From: Anaerolineales bacterium UBA2317
Lineage (GTDB): Bacteria; Chloroflexota; Anaerolineae; Anaerolineales; Villigracilaceae
NCBI GenBank assembly: GCA_002345215.1
Contig: DDVH01000025.1
Location: forward strand, 121,435 to 185,434
Direction: 5' to 3'
DNA: 64,000 nt
The notes under the pieces are model-generated. The model ran no database searches and was not told the origin of the DNA. It worked only from the letters and a program-made list of their open reading frames with translations. Made by a program: the position numbers and the translations under genes. Positions 45,109-53,659 of the stretch are shown here, in pieces. Numbering within the stretch: position 1 is the stretch's first letter; every line of letters starts with the position of its first letter.

Positions 45109-45222
45109 ATGTCATTGCGAGCCTGATGGTCGAGTAGCAAAGCGTATCGAGACCGAAGGCGAAGCAATCCCCAACTTAATCATAATAAGATTGCTTCGTC
45201 GCTTTGCTCCTCGCAATGACAT
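45109..45222. repeat. TCATTGCGAGG inverted-repeat element carrying an inserted repeat
   Basis: Ends ATGTCATTGCGAG and CTCGCAATGACAT. About 15 bases in, the usual interior is interrupted by TGGTCGAGTAGC..GTATCGAGACCG, the inverted repeat of another family (full example at 62785-62918). This is one element inserted in, or recombined into, another. Confidence 0.75.
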
Positions 45223-45227
45223 AGTAC

Positions 45228-45710
45228 TTATTGTTGTACTTGTGCCTGCGGTTTTGATGGTGAATTATCTAAAGCCACTCTAAAACCTACATAAGCGGCA
45301 AGAGCATAGAATAACAAATCTCTAAAATCAAAAGCAATGGTGAAAAGTTCTATTACTGAAAATGGATTTGTGATTAAGAAAAACAATACTTCAATAAAAG
45401 ATGTACTCTCTTCGCGTGCAATTGCACCAACGTAAAATAGAAAGTTCCCAAGCACACAACCAATCAAAGATAAAACTGCGCTGGAAAGTCCAAACATTAA
45501 GCTGTGACCTTTGCCAAAGAATCGGAAAGCGATTCCTACCAAAAAGCCAAGCCCAATAGACATATATCCAATTTGATATTGTGTAAAGTATGTAATTGCG
45601 CCCCAAATCACTGCCCCAACCAACATAGCAGCCCCGCCAGCAATCAAACCTAAAATATAGTTTGAATCATAATCAATTTGCTCAATAGCAGAGGAAGAAG
45701 AGTCTATCAT
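45228..45710 (-). CDS. Multi-helix membrane protein
   Basis: 160 residues, four hydrophobic segments; the central LGFLVGIAFRFFGKG is typical of small DUF-type membrane proteins. AGGAG precedes the ATG. It has no recognised family or linked neighbour. Confidence 0.65.
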   Translation of the reverse strand: MIDSSSSAIEQIDYDSNYILGLIAGGAAMLVGAVIWGAITYFTQYQIGYMSIGLGFLVGIAFRFFGKGHSLMFGLSSAVLSLIGCVLGNFLFYVGAIAREESTSFIEVLFFLITNPFSVIELFTIAFDFRDLLFYALAAYVGFRVALDNSPSKPQAQVQQ

Positions 45711-45769
45711 TTGTATTCTCCTAATAAATGAATTTACGGTTTATATAACCGCCTGCCTCAAGTATATTC

Positions 45770-46408
45770 TTAAAATGCAGAAACGCGATACCAAATCTCT
45801 ACATTGACATGAATCGTTTTCGAATGTTGAATATCCATACTCAAACTTGGCACATCAGCAGAAGCCGCGCGTGATTTCATCATCATGGCTTGCGGTTGAA
45901 ACACTGGCGTTTCTTCATCATAAATATTTTCAATAAAATCATACACGCCCAACAACTTGACATTCAACGAACCAGCCACTTGCTCCGCTTTTGTTTTTGC
46001 TTTTTCAATTGCAACCTTCAACATTTTATTGCGCGTTTCATCTTCGTTATATTTCCACTCAATCCGTTCAAGCGTAGCATTTTTTTGAGATGAAATCACA
46101 TCTAACATCCCCGCCAATTGATTCAAATCCTCACAGCGGATTTTCAAACGATACACAGCACTAGATGATTTTAACAACACGCCGCTTTCTGTTTCAAGAT
46201 GAACGCCCTGTAACTTAATCGCCTCTTCCTTGACCTTGAAACTGGCCAATGCTTCCACAAGCTGATTCACCTCTTTGGCTTTTTTCATCGCCTCATTCCC
46301 ACTGACCAGTGATGAGCCTTTCACAGTCACATGCAAATCGGCATACGTAGCAGAAATCTCTTCTTTATGATTTACAGATATTTTTATTGTATCGGGTTTA
46401 TGTTCCAT
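45770..46408 (-). CDS. SIMPL-domain (DUF541) protein
   Basis: 212 residues. KPDTIKISVNHKEEISATYADLHVTVKG, then KVEEAIKL-like text and the closing ADVPSLSMDIQHSKTIHVNVEIWY match the SIMPL/BP26 fold. There is no signal peptide here, unlike many family members that are exported; the protein may be cytoplasmic. The family has been linked to oxidative stress and to channel-like oligomers. Role unknown. Confidence 0.8.
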   Translation of the reverse strand: MEHKPDTIKISVNHKEEISATYADLHVTVKGSSLVSGNEAMKKAKEVNQLVEALASFKVKEEAIKLQGVHLETESGVLLKSSSAVYRLKIRCEDLNQLAGMLDVISSQKNATLERIEWKYNEDETRNKMLKVAIEKAKTKAEQVAGSLNVKLLGVYDFIENIYDEETPVFQPQAMMMKSRAASADVPSLSMDIQHSKTIHVNVEIWYRVSAF

Positions 46409-46420
46409 AATTTCCTATCT

Positions 46421-46512
46421 CGTCATTGCGAGGAGCAAAGCGACGAAGCAATCTTATGATTAAGTTGGAGATTGCTTCGCCGCAAAGAACAAAAACGCGG
46501 CTCGCAATGACG
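46421..46512. repeat. TCATTGCGAGG inverted-repeat element
   Basis: Ends CGTCATTGCGAGGAGC and GGCTCGCAATGACG; inner arms GAAGCAATC and GATTGCTTC. It fills the gap between the SIMPL gene and kynU. Confidence 0.75.
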
Positions 46513-46516
46513 GATA

Positions 46517-47788
46517 CTAAGTCACCAACAACTTCTGCTTTGGATATTTCTCAAATCTTTTCTCTTCCATCACTTGACGAATTCTATCAAAACCTTCCCA
46601 AACCTCAGCAAAAGAAATATACAAAGGCGCAAATCCCAAGCGGATATTATCTGGCGCACGAAAATCGGGGATGACATTCATCTCTTCAATCAATGCTCTG
46701 TTAATTCTATACCCATCTTCATGGCGGATAGAAATATGTGAGCCTCGTTGACTTGAATCAGTTGGTGAGCCTAACGTAAAACCATATTTTGCTAAAACAT
46801 TTTCAGTGAGATAAACCGCATAATCCGTCATCAAAATTGATTTTTCACGAATCGCATCCATGCCTGCTTGTAAAGTTGGTTCAAGACCTGCTTCCATTGT
46901 GAGCAATGAAATCATAGGTTGTGTGCCGACTAAAAATCTTTGGGCACCATCAGCAGGTTCATAATCGAGTCCAAAATCAAACGGATTTTTTTGTCCCCAC
47001 CAACCCCAAATTGGAGAAGAGAGTTTATTTTGTATTTTTTTGTTGACATATAAAAAGCCTGGTGCACCTGGTCCACCATTGAGGTATTTATAAGTACAAC
47101 CAATTGCAAAATCGGCATTACATTTATCTAATTCAATGGGAACAGAACCAACGGAATGACTCAAATCCCACAAAACTAAAGCACCTTTTTTGTGTGCCAG
47201 TTCTGTGATTCTTTGCATGTCATAGATATATCCGCTTTTGAAAACAACATGTGACAAAGTCACTAAGGCTGTGTTTTCATTCATTGCAGATTCAAGTTCT
47301 GCGATATTGGGCGTGATGTCATTATCACTTGCGCCGATGCGAATAATCTCATGTTGATTTCCGAGATTTTGTTTAATCCCCTGCAAAATATATAAATCAG
47401 ATGGGAAGTTAAAAGTATCAGTGATGATTCGTTTTTTGTTTGGCTGTAAAGTCAATGCAGAGGTGGCAAGTTTGAAAAGGTTAAGTGACACAGTGTCATT
47501 CACTAAAACTTTACCAGCTTCTGCACCAATCAATTGACCAATTTTGTTACCGACTCTTGCTGGCGCTTCCCACCAGCCTTTATTCCAACCACGGATTAAA
47601 TCTTTGCCCCATTGCTCGTCCACAACTTCTCTGGCTTTGGCTTGTGCTAATTTTGGAAGGATGCCGAGCGAATTGCCATCAAGGTAGATTAAGTTGAGGT
47701 CGTGAATCAGGAACAAATCACGAGAAGAGGCGAGTTTGTCTTTAGAGTCAAGTTGAAGTGCGAAATCTTTTGAAGTTGAAAAATCCAA
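46517..47788 (-). CDS. kynU: Kynureninase
   Basis: 423 residues. FLIHDLNLIYLDGNSLG, the PLP-lysine motif AIGCTYKYLNGGPGAPGF and GWWGQKNPFDFG are diagnostic for kynureninase. It splits kynurenine to anthranilate and alanine, in tryptophan breakdown or in making precursors. The start codon is TTG with AAGGA upstream, close behind the stop of the preceding gene. No other kynurenine-pathway gene lies in the window. Confidence 0.92.
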   Translation of the reverse strand: MDFSTSKDFALQLDSKDKLASSRDLFLIHDLNLIYLDGNSLGILPKLAQAKAREVVDEQWGKDLIRGWNKGWWEAPARVGNKIGQLIGAEAGKVLVNDTVSLNLFKLATSALTLQPNKKRIITDTFNFPSDLYILQGIKQNLGNQHEIIRIGASDNDITPNIAELESAMNENTALVTLSHVVFKSGYIYDMQRITELAHKKGALVLWDLSHSVGSVPIELDKCNADFAIGCTYKYLNGGPGAPGFLYVNKKIQNKLSSPIWGWWGQKNPFDFGLDYEPADGAQRFLVGTQPMISLLTMEAGLEPTLQAGMDAIREKSILMTDYAVYLTENVLAKYGFTLGSPTDSSQRGSHISIRHEDGYRINRALIEEMNVIPDFRAPDNIRLGFAPLYISFAEVWEGFDRIRQVMEEKRFEKYPKQKLLVT

Positions 47789-47791
47789 TTT

Positions 47792-48373
47792 TTATTTTCC
47801 TTTAGAAATAAATTCGCAAGATAAAATTTGTTTGGTGTCTTTGGTGTAATAAAAAATATAAGTATCGCCTTCTTTTATCATATTCAATAATTCTTCATCT
47901 ACATCTTCAAATTTAATTTTGCCAACTCGCAGTTCATATTGCTGTTCTGTTCGATACCGTGGACCTGTGCTAGAACCTGTAGAAACTTGTTTCTCAACTT
48001 TGACGAAATTAACTTCACCCTCTACTTTTTGAAGGGAATAATCTACTTTCGAAGAAGCAATCCAAAACATAAGCCATACAAACACGCCGATGATAAGGGT
48101 CGGAAAAACCATGGCAAAAATGATGCTAATCAAATCACTCGTGGATGCAGTTGAAAATGAAAATCCGTCACTGATGAGGTTAAAGACAAGAAATGCAACA
48201 ATACAAAGGTTGAGGAAAATTAATCCAAAACCGATATAGCGAAATGTTCTGGAAGTGCTTTTTTCAGTTTCTTGAATCTGTTTTTCTTGTTTAACAGAAA
48301 GTTTGCCATTTTGATTGGCAATCAAATCGCTTTGGTCAAAATCAAAAAACTTTCGTAATTCAGTGTCAGACAT
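47792..48373 (-). CDS. Two-helix membrane protein
   Basis: 193 residues. A charged N-terminus (to about 45), two helices (about 47-68 and 82-108) and a soluble C-terminal beta domain with RVGKIKFEDVDEELLNMI. No family recognised. AGGAG precedes the ATG. It is probably transcribed with kynU. Confidence 0.65.
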   Translation of the reverse strand: MSDTELRKFFDFDQSDLIANQNGKLSVKQEKQIQETEKSTSRTFRYIGFGLIFLNLCIVAFLVFNLISDGFSFSTASTSDLISIIFAMVFPTLIIGVFVWLMFWIASSKVDYSLQKVEGEVNFVKVEKQVSTGSSTGPRYRTEQQYELRVGKIKFEDVDEELLNMIKEGDTYIFYYTKDTKQILSCEFISKGK

Positions 48374-48405
48374 TATATTCTCCTAAGCAATATTAACAAC
48401 CAAAT

Positions 48406-48439
48406 ATAAAAAAAGTGGCACAGATTTAACTGTGCCACT
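48406..48439 (-). terminator. Intrinsic terminator of lysS
   Basis: AGTGGCACAG pairs with CTGTGCCACT (loop TTAAAT on the minus strand), then TTTTTTTA. Confidence 0.85.
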
Positions 48440-48443
48440 AGTA

Positions 48444-49952
48444 CTATTCTTCTTTTCGTAAAGCGGGGAATAATAAAACTTCACGAATTGAATGTTTATC
48501 GGTCAACAACATGGTGATGCGGTCAACGCCCATGCCAAAGCCACCATTTGGCGGCATACCATAACGCATGGCTCGCAAATAATCTTCATCCAATGGATGC
48601 TGGTCTTCATCACCCGCTTCATAGTCACGACCCATTTCAATGAAGCGTTGTTCTTGGTCAAGCGGGTCATTCAATTCTGTGAAGGCATTACATAATTCAA
48701 AGCCTGCTACATAGCCTTCAAAACGCTCGACAGTTAATGGGTCACCTGGAATTGATTTCGCCAGCGGAGAAATATCACGCGGATAGTTATATAAAAATGT
48801 CGGTTGGATTAACGTCGGCTCCAAAAATTCGGATACGAGGAAATCAATTAACTTGCCGCGTGTGGCTTTCGCATCAGGATGTGCGCCAGGTTGTTTCTCT
48901 TTTATGGCTTTTAATAACGCCTCAGCAGTTTTGTGCTCGTTGATGTCAATGCCGCTGGTTTGTAAAATTCCATCACGCATTTCGAGTCTTTTCCATGGCG
49001 GTTTGAATTCCAATTCATGCTCACCAAATTTTACTTTTGTTGAGCCAGTCACTTGTTCGGCAGTATAAGCCACCATTTGTTCGGTCAATTCCATTACTTG
49101 CAGATAATCCGCGTATGCCCAATAAAATTCAAGTTGCGTGAATTCAGGATTATGTTTAAAAGAAACACCTTCATTACGAAAGTCTCTTCCAATTTCATAT
49201 ACTTTTTCTAAATTGCCGACTAATAATCGTTTGAGATATAACTCAAACGAAATTCTCAAATACATATCTTGCTCAAGTTCGTTGTGATGTGTCACAAATG
49301 GACGAGCCGCCGCGCCACCATACAACGGTTGCAAAATGGGAGTCTCCACTTCAAGAAAACCTTTGTTATCTAAAAAGTCTCTGAGTGATTTAACAACTTT
49401 CGCACGTTTACGAAATGTTTCTCGCACTTCTGGGTTGACTGCTAAATCTGCATAGCGTTGACGAGCACGCAATTCTGGGTCTTCTAATGTCGCATGTCTG
49501 ACGACAGTACCGTCATCTAACGTAACATCTTTGTCGGCAGGCAGAGGAGTCACCGCTTTGGCAAGCAGTTTGAAGTCATGTACATGAAGCGTCACTTCCC
49601 CACTTTTGGTGCGGAACATGACGCCAGTCGCTTCAATGAAATCACCTAAATCAAAAAGTTTATTAAAGAATGCAAGTTTTTCATTTAATTCATTCACACG
49701 CAAAAATAATTGCACTTTGCCATCACCATCTTCAATATGAACAAAGGTGATTTTTCCACCTGCCCGCATCGAACGAATACGACCAGCCAAAGTTGCTTTT
49801 ACTTCCTTTGTCTCATCGGATTCAAATTCAGCAATAGCTTGTTGACTCGTATGTGTGCGCGTTGCACGAGTTGGATACGCCTCAACACCTTCAGCACGAA
49901 GCTCTTCTAATTTTTGTAAACGGATTTTTTCAAGTGAGTTGTATTCTGCCAT
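48444..49952 (-). CDS. lysS: Lysyl-tRNA synthetase, class II
   Basis: 502 residues from the ATG at 49952, two codons inside the longest frame. The OB-fold anticodon domain (about 55-150) includes LAGRIRSMRAGGKITFVHIED; class II motif 2 is in YEIGRDFRNEGVSFKHNPEFTQLE-type text and motif 3 GFGMGVDRITMLL. It charges tRNA-Lys. It is followed downstream by its terminator and upstream by greA on the same strand. Confidence 0.97.
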   Translation of the reverse strand: MAEYNSLEKIRLQKLEELRAEGVEAYPTRATRTHTSQQAIAEFESDETKEVKATLAGRIRSMRAGGKITFVHIEDGDGKVQLFLRVNELNEKLAFFNKLFDLGDFIEATGVMFRTKSGEVTLHVHDFKLLAKAVTPLPADKDVTLDDGTVVRHATLEDPELRARQRYADLAVNPEVRETFRKRAKVVKSLRDFLDNKGFLEVETPILQPLYGGAAARPFVTHHNELEQDMYLRISFELYLKRLLVGNLEKVYEIGRDFRNEGVSFKHNPEFTQLEFYWAYADYLQVMELTEQMVAYTAEQVTGSTKVKFGEHELEFKPPWKRLEMRDGILQTSGIDINEHKTAEALLKAIKEKQPGAHPDAKATRGKLIDFLVSEFLEPTLIQPTFLYNYPRDISPLAKSIPGDPLTVERFEGYVAGFELCNAFTELNDPLDQEQRFIEMGRDYEAGDEDQHPLDEDYLRAMRYGMPPNGGFGMGVDRITMLLTDKHSIREVLLFPALRKEE

Positions 49953-50003
49953 GAGCAATCTTTCCTCTTTCTTCTTCCATTATAAAAGAAGAAAGGAAAT
50001 TTC

Positions 50004-50043
50004 TAAAATAAAAACCGCGCCTAATTTTGAACTAGGCGCGGTT
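50004..50043 (-). terminator. Intrinsic terminator of greA
   Basis: An 11-bp stem (50013-50023 with 50033-50043) followed on the minus strand by TTTTATTTTAG. Confidence 0.85.
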
Positions 50044-50061
50044 AAGAAAGTCGCGTCCTAT

Positions 50062-50532
50062 TTAACCGACTTTCAAAATCTTCACATTATAAGTACCACC
50101 GGGTGTTTCCACTTTGACCACATCATTTACCTTGTGACCTAAAATGGCTTTGCCAATCGGCGACTCGTTAGAGATTTTTCCTTCGCGTGGGTTGGCTTCT
50201 GCCGCGCCGACAATCGTAAAAGTTTCGGCTTCAAAGTTACCTTCTTTAATCGTCACCTTCGAACCGACCTGAACCCCATCCCCTTTTTTATGTTTGCCGT
50301 TTTCTTCAATGATTTGGGCAGTGGCAAGCAAAATTTCAAGCTCTTGAATCCGCCCTTCTACAAAAGCCTGCTCATTCTTGGCAGCTTCATATTCTGCATT
50401 TTCAATCAACTCGCCACCCTCCATTGCCTCATGCAAACGGTCAGCAACTTCTTGACGTTTCTTAGTACGCAGGTGGTCTAGCTCATCCTGCAACTTGTTG
50501 AAACCCTCTTTGGTAAGAAAATTTGTAGTCAT
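50062..50532 (-). CDS. greA: Transcription elongation factor GreA
   Basis: 156 residues from the ATG at 50532, the usual GreA length. The N-terminal coiled coil has KLQDELDHLRTKKRQEVADRLH and the tip acidic pair; the FKBP-like C-terminal domain has VGSKVTIKEG and SPIGKAILGHKVND. GreA frees backtracked RNA polymerase. A small hairpin, TGCATCTC with GAGATGCA around TAAAAA, lies in its leader at 50559-50581. Confidence 0.97.
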   Translation of the reverse strand: MTTNFLTKEGFNKLQDELDHLRTKKRQEVADRLHEAMEGGELIENAEYEAAKNEQAFVEGRIQELEILLATAQIIEENGKHKKGDGVQVGSKVTIKEGNFEAETFTIVGAAEANPREGKISNESPIGKAILGHKVNDVVKVETPGGTYNVKILKVG

Positions 50533-50699
50533 TGTATTGTCCTGCACTAATGAATTTTGCATCTCTAAAAAGAGATGCAAGGATAAAAAATTTTCGGGCT
50601 ATTCCCGAAAAACGCGCATACTATATCACGACTCAATTGCCCATACAAGCCCCAAAAACATTACAAAAGTACGGTTTTACACAAACAAAAATGATGGTT

Positions 50700-51422
50700 T
50701 TATTTCGACCAAAAGCGCAGACCATTGTTTTCTAGACAATATGCCCGAATCTGATTTCGCATGGCTTCATGACTTTCAAACAATGCCAAAATTTGAGATT
50801 CGTACGCCGCCACCGCCTCAACCCATACGTGGATGCCTGTTTCGCTGACCATTTCGACATTTTCTTTCATCCCAACCTTGTGCGGATTTAATTGCTCAGG
50901 ATGCTTAAACAAATACGGAATATCGGCTACATATAAAAGCGGTTTGCCAAGCAACTCCGCCGCGCGACGCACAATCACATGGTCTACGTGTTTGCCAATG
51001 CCGAATTGGGCAACCAGTTTGTCATCAGGTTTGAGGCGTTTGGAAATTTCATCTGCAATTTGTTTGGGGAAATCATCTTCATCAGGTCTTGGTTCACGAA
51101 AAATTTCAGCATATAGCCACTCACCGTTTTTGTTTTGACGATAGATACAATCTAAAAAGTCAAAATGCTGAACGGTGGCACCCAAAATATTTGCTGAGTT
51201 TATATCTTCCTGTCTTCTTCCTTTTACAACTTCTTCAGCAGAGTTCATGCCCCATTGACTATGCAAATATTGAGCAAAAGGCGAAAGATTTTCATTGGGC
51301 GGGTAACCACACATGATGGTCCAAATTTCAACAGGGATATTTTTTTGAGTTTGTTCGTAAATCCAACCGCCGGCAGAGAGTGAGGCGTCGTCTAAATGTG
51401 GGGAAAGGTAGATATAGCGCAT
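50700..51422 (-). CDS. PIG-L (LmbE-like) deacetylase family protein
   Basis: 240 residues. The zinc site is YLSPHLDDASLSAGG near the N-terminus and GKHVDHV in the middle. Family members remove N-acetyl groups from sugar conjugates such as GlcNAc-PI or bacillithiol and mycothiol precursors. The substrate is unknown here. Confidence 0.88.
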   Translation of the reverse strand: MRYIYLSPHLDDASLSAGGWIYEQTQKNIPVEIWTIMCGYPPNENLSPFAQYLHSQWGMNSAEEVVKGRRQEDINSANILGATVQHFDFLDCIYRQNKNGEWLYAEIFREPRPDEDDFPKQIADEISKRLKPDDKLVAQFGIGKHVDHVIVRRAAELLGKPLLYVADIPYLFKHPEQLNPHKVGMKENVEMVSETGIHVWVEAVAAYESQILALFESHEAMRNQIRAYCLENNGLRFWSK

Positions 51423-51473
51423 CTGGCAGTTTTACCATAAAATAGGAATGTAATCTTTTGTGTGTTGATAAAA

Positions 51474-51534
51474 GTAAGGGCGACCCGCCTATTGAAATCA
51501 AGAACCTTAGTTAATATTGAAGGGTCGCCCTTAC
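51474..51534. repeat. Inverted-repeat element, GTAAGGGCGACCC family
   Basis: GTAAGGGCGACCC (51474-51486) and GGGTCGCCCTTAC (51522-51534) are exact inverted repeats. It lies just upstream of the PilZ gene and accounts for the apparent N-terminal extension of that reading frame. Confidence 0.7.
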
Positions 51535-51558
51535 GGTTTTATTTTGAAAAGAGGCACA

Positions 51559-51933
51559 ATGAAAGAGCGACGAAAATCTGAAAGAAAAACGCTGGTGGCT
51601 TATACCCAAGTGTATGATTTATACGGTGGTGAATTGCTTGGCTACCTCGGTGATTTGACTGTGCAAGGTGCAATGGTGATTAGTGAAAAGCCAATGCAAA
51701 AAGATACTGAGTTGACGTTAGCAATTGAATTGCCTGAATTGCCTAATATAAAATCTACTCGTATGACGTTACCCGCCAGAATTGTTTGGTGCGAGCAAGA
51801 CATTAGCCCTGAATTTCATAATGTGGGATTTGAATTCAAAGAAGTAAAACCAGAGCAAAAAGCCATTATCGAATCAATTATCCAAAACTACGAATTTCGG
51901 CGAGATATGCCGCCGACGTTTCCAATGCGTTAA
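51559..51933 (+). CDS. PilZ-domain protein
   Basis: 124 residues from the ATG at 51559, which has GAGG upstream. MKERRKSERKTL has the RxxxR c-di-GMP motif, and GDLTVQGAMV is the second motif with Thr in place of the usual Ser. The fold is the six-strand PilZ barrel. It is a likely c-di-GMP effector, acting by contact with an unknown partner. A palindromic terminator follows. Confidence 0.85.
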   Translation: MKERRKSERKTLVAYTQVYDLYGGELLGYLGDLTVQGAMVISEKPMQKDTELTLAIELPELPNIKSTRMTLPARIVWCEQDISPEFHNVGFEFKEVKPEQKAIIESIIQNYEFRRDMPPTFPMR

Positions 51934-51938
51934 TTAAC

Positions 51939-51970
51939 AAAAGGTGACAGTGAAATCACTGTCACCTTTT
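51939..51970 (+). terminator. Palindromic terminator, AAGGTGACAGT family
   Basis: A 15-bp perfect stem (51939-51953 with 51956-51970), two-base loop, ending in TTTT. Related to the palindrome at 17403. Confidence 0.75.
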
Positions 51971-51988
51971 ATGTTAAAAACATTCATC

Positions 51989-52050
51989 GCCACAAAGTTC
52001 ACAGAGACTTTTGAGTTTTTTCTCTTTAAACTCTGTGCTCTCTGTGGCTA
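51989..52050. repeat. Inverted-repeat element, CCACAGAG family, second copy
   Basis: GCCACAAAGTTCACAGAG and CTCTGTGCTCTCTGTGGC bound about 60 bases; its arms are more diverged than in the copy at 25020. Confidence 0.55.
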
Positions 52051-52080
52051 AATTAGGTACTCTCTGTTAAACTTTCCATT

Positions 52081-53106
52081 ATGCCAAAAGCAAGCACTCT
52101 TTTTTTTACATCGCCTAAACAAGTTGAAATCAAAGAAATTCTTTTACCAGCCTTGCAAGATGATGAAGTGCTGGTAGAAACAATCTGCTCTGCAATTTCA
52201 GCCGGGACGGAAATGTTGGTATATCGAAATCAATTTCCGCATTTGAAAGATGCGCATGATTCGGTCAGCAGTGATTTGAATTATCCGCTGGCGTATGGAT
52301 ATGCTTGTGTCGGGAAAGTGAAAGAACTTGGAAAAATGGTTAATGGAGAATGGAAAGATAAATTAGTTTTTGCTTTTCAACCACATACTTCACACTTTAT
52401 AACAAAAACCGATTCCCTAATCCCGATTCCCGCTTCACTCTCGCCTCAAACTGCTTGCTTTTTCCCAAACATGGAAACTGCCGTGAATTTGATTCAAGAT
52501 GGCGCACCGATTTTAGGTGAAAGAGTTTTGGTATTAGGTCAAGGAGTGGTGGGGTTGTTGACTGCTTCGTTATTAAATGAATTTCCGTTAGAAAGTTTGA
52601 TCCTTGTAGATAATTATGAGTTGAGAAGGAAAGCATTAGTGGAAAGTGGAAAGTGGAAAGAAGAAAGTCTAAGATCTAATGTCAAAGGTCTTTCAGCTGA
52701 AGATTTACATAAAGACTCGTTTGCCTACGCGCAGTCAAAATTTGATTTGGTTTATGAGTTAACTGGCTCCCCCACCGCCTTGAATGATGCGATTGAGTTA
52801 ACAACTTTTAGTGGAAGAATTGTTATCGGCTCGTGGTATGGTGAAAAAAAATCTGAAGTGAATTTAGGCGGTTCATTTCATCGCTCACGGATTAAATTGA
52901 TTTCGTCACAAGTTAGCACAATCATGCCTGAATTAAGTGGCAGATGGGATAAGGCACGCAGGTTTCAGGTCACGTGGGAGGCGTTGGAAAGAGTCAAACC
53001 TGAAAAATGGATTACACATCGTTTTTCATTAAGTGATGCAAGCAAAGCGTATCAATTGTTGGATGAAAATCCGCAAGAGACGATACAAGTTATTTTTACT
53101 TATTAA
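52081..53106 (+). CDS. Zinc-type medium-chain dehydrogenase-like protein
   Basis: 341 residues. SAISAGTEMLVYRNQFP and YPLAYGYACVGKVKELG in the catalytic domain and VLVLGQGVVGLLTASLL for NAD binding show an MDR protein of the branch where the catalytic Cys and the structural zinc loop are lost, as in bacteriochlorophyllide dehydrogenase-like members. Its chain has no FxCxH zinc site. It stands near a PTPS/QueD-like and a glycosyltransferase gene, but two transport genes lie in between. Substrate unknown. Confidence 0.8.
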   Translation: MPKASTLFFTSPKQVEIKEILLPALQDDEVLVETICSAISAGTEMLVYRNQFPHLKDAHDSVSSDLNYPLAYGYACVGKVKELGKMVNGEWKDKLVFAFQPHTSHFITKTDSLIPIPASLSPQTACFFPNMETAVNLIQDGAPILGERVLVLGQGVVGLLTASLLNEFPLESLILVDNYELRRKALVESGKWKEESLRSNVKGLSAEDLHKDSFAYAQSKFDLVYELTGSPTALNDAIELTTFSGRIVIGSWYGEKKSEVNLGGSFHRSRIKLISSQVSTIMPELSGRWDKARRFQVTWEALERVKPEKWITHRFSLSDASKAYQLLDENPQETIQVIFTY

Positions 53107-53120
53107 AGGATTGTATAAAA

Positions 53121-53633
53121 ATGTATGCAACGTTTTGGCAAAGAGTAAAAGCATTTTTGTGGGATTATGTTGTGATGTTGATATACATTTTAGCAATCAG
53201 TTTTTTATTTTGGGTTATTCAAATTGCAGACACATGGCTTTTTGCGGATAGAATCTCTGCTCAATTGACTATTTTCTTTTCATTAACTTTGCCTATCATT
53301 ATCAATTTTGCATTCGCAGAATCTTCCGTCAAACAAGCAAATTTTGGAAAGCAACGAATCGGGTTGAAAGTATCTGATGCAAATGGGAAACGCATTTCTT
53401 TTGCCCGAGCATTTGCAAGAGTATTTTTAAAGTTTCTCCCTTGGGAAATTTCGCACACGATAATTTGGCAAATCAGTTTTTATCCCGAAACAAATCCTAC
53501 ATTCATTAATCTCGGGTTTGGTTTTGTTTATCTTTTAATTGGGTTAAATATTTTTAGTTTATTAAAGACAAAAACAAAACAGACACTTTATGATTTGATT
53601 ACGAAAACATATATTGTAAAAATTGAGAGTTAA
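53121..53633 (+). CDS. RDD-family membrane protein
   Basis: 170 residues. FWQRVKAFLWDYVVMLIY has the conserved Arg-Asp pair of the RDD domain, and NFGKQRIGLKVSDANGKRISFARAFARVFLK is the second block. Four helices. Members may transport ions or osmolytes; some act as Na+/H+ antiporters. It is 14 bases past the dehydrogenase gene and followed by an antiporter gene. Confidence 0.88.
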   Translation: MYATFWQRVKAFLWDYVVMLIYILAISFLFWVIQIADTWLFADRISAQLTIFFSLTLPIIINFAFAESSVKQANFGKQRIGLKVSDANGKRISFARAFARVFLKFLPWEISHTIIWQISFYPETNPTFINLGFGFVYLLIGLNIFSLLKTKTKQTLYDLITKTYIVKIES

Positions 53634-53659
53634 AATAATTTTGTTATATAAGGAGCGAA

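Noticed and set aside
51517..51558. N-terminal extension of the PilZ frame
   Set aside because: It is coded by the arm of an inverted-repeat element and has no ribosome site; the ATG at 51559 does.
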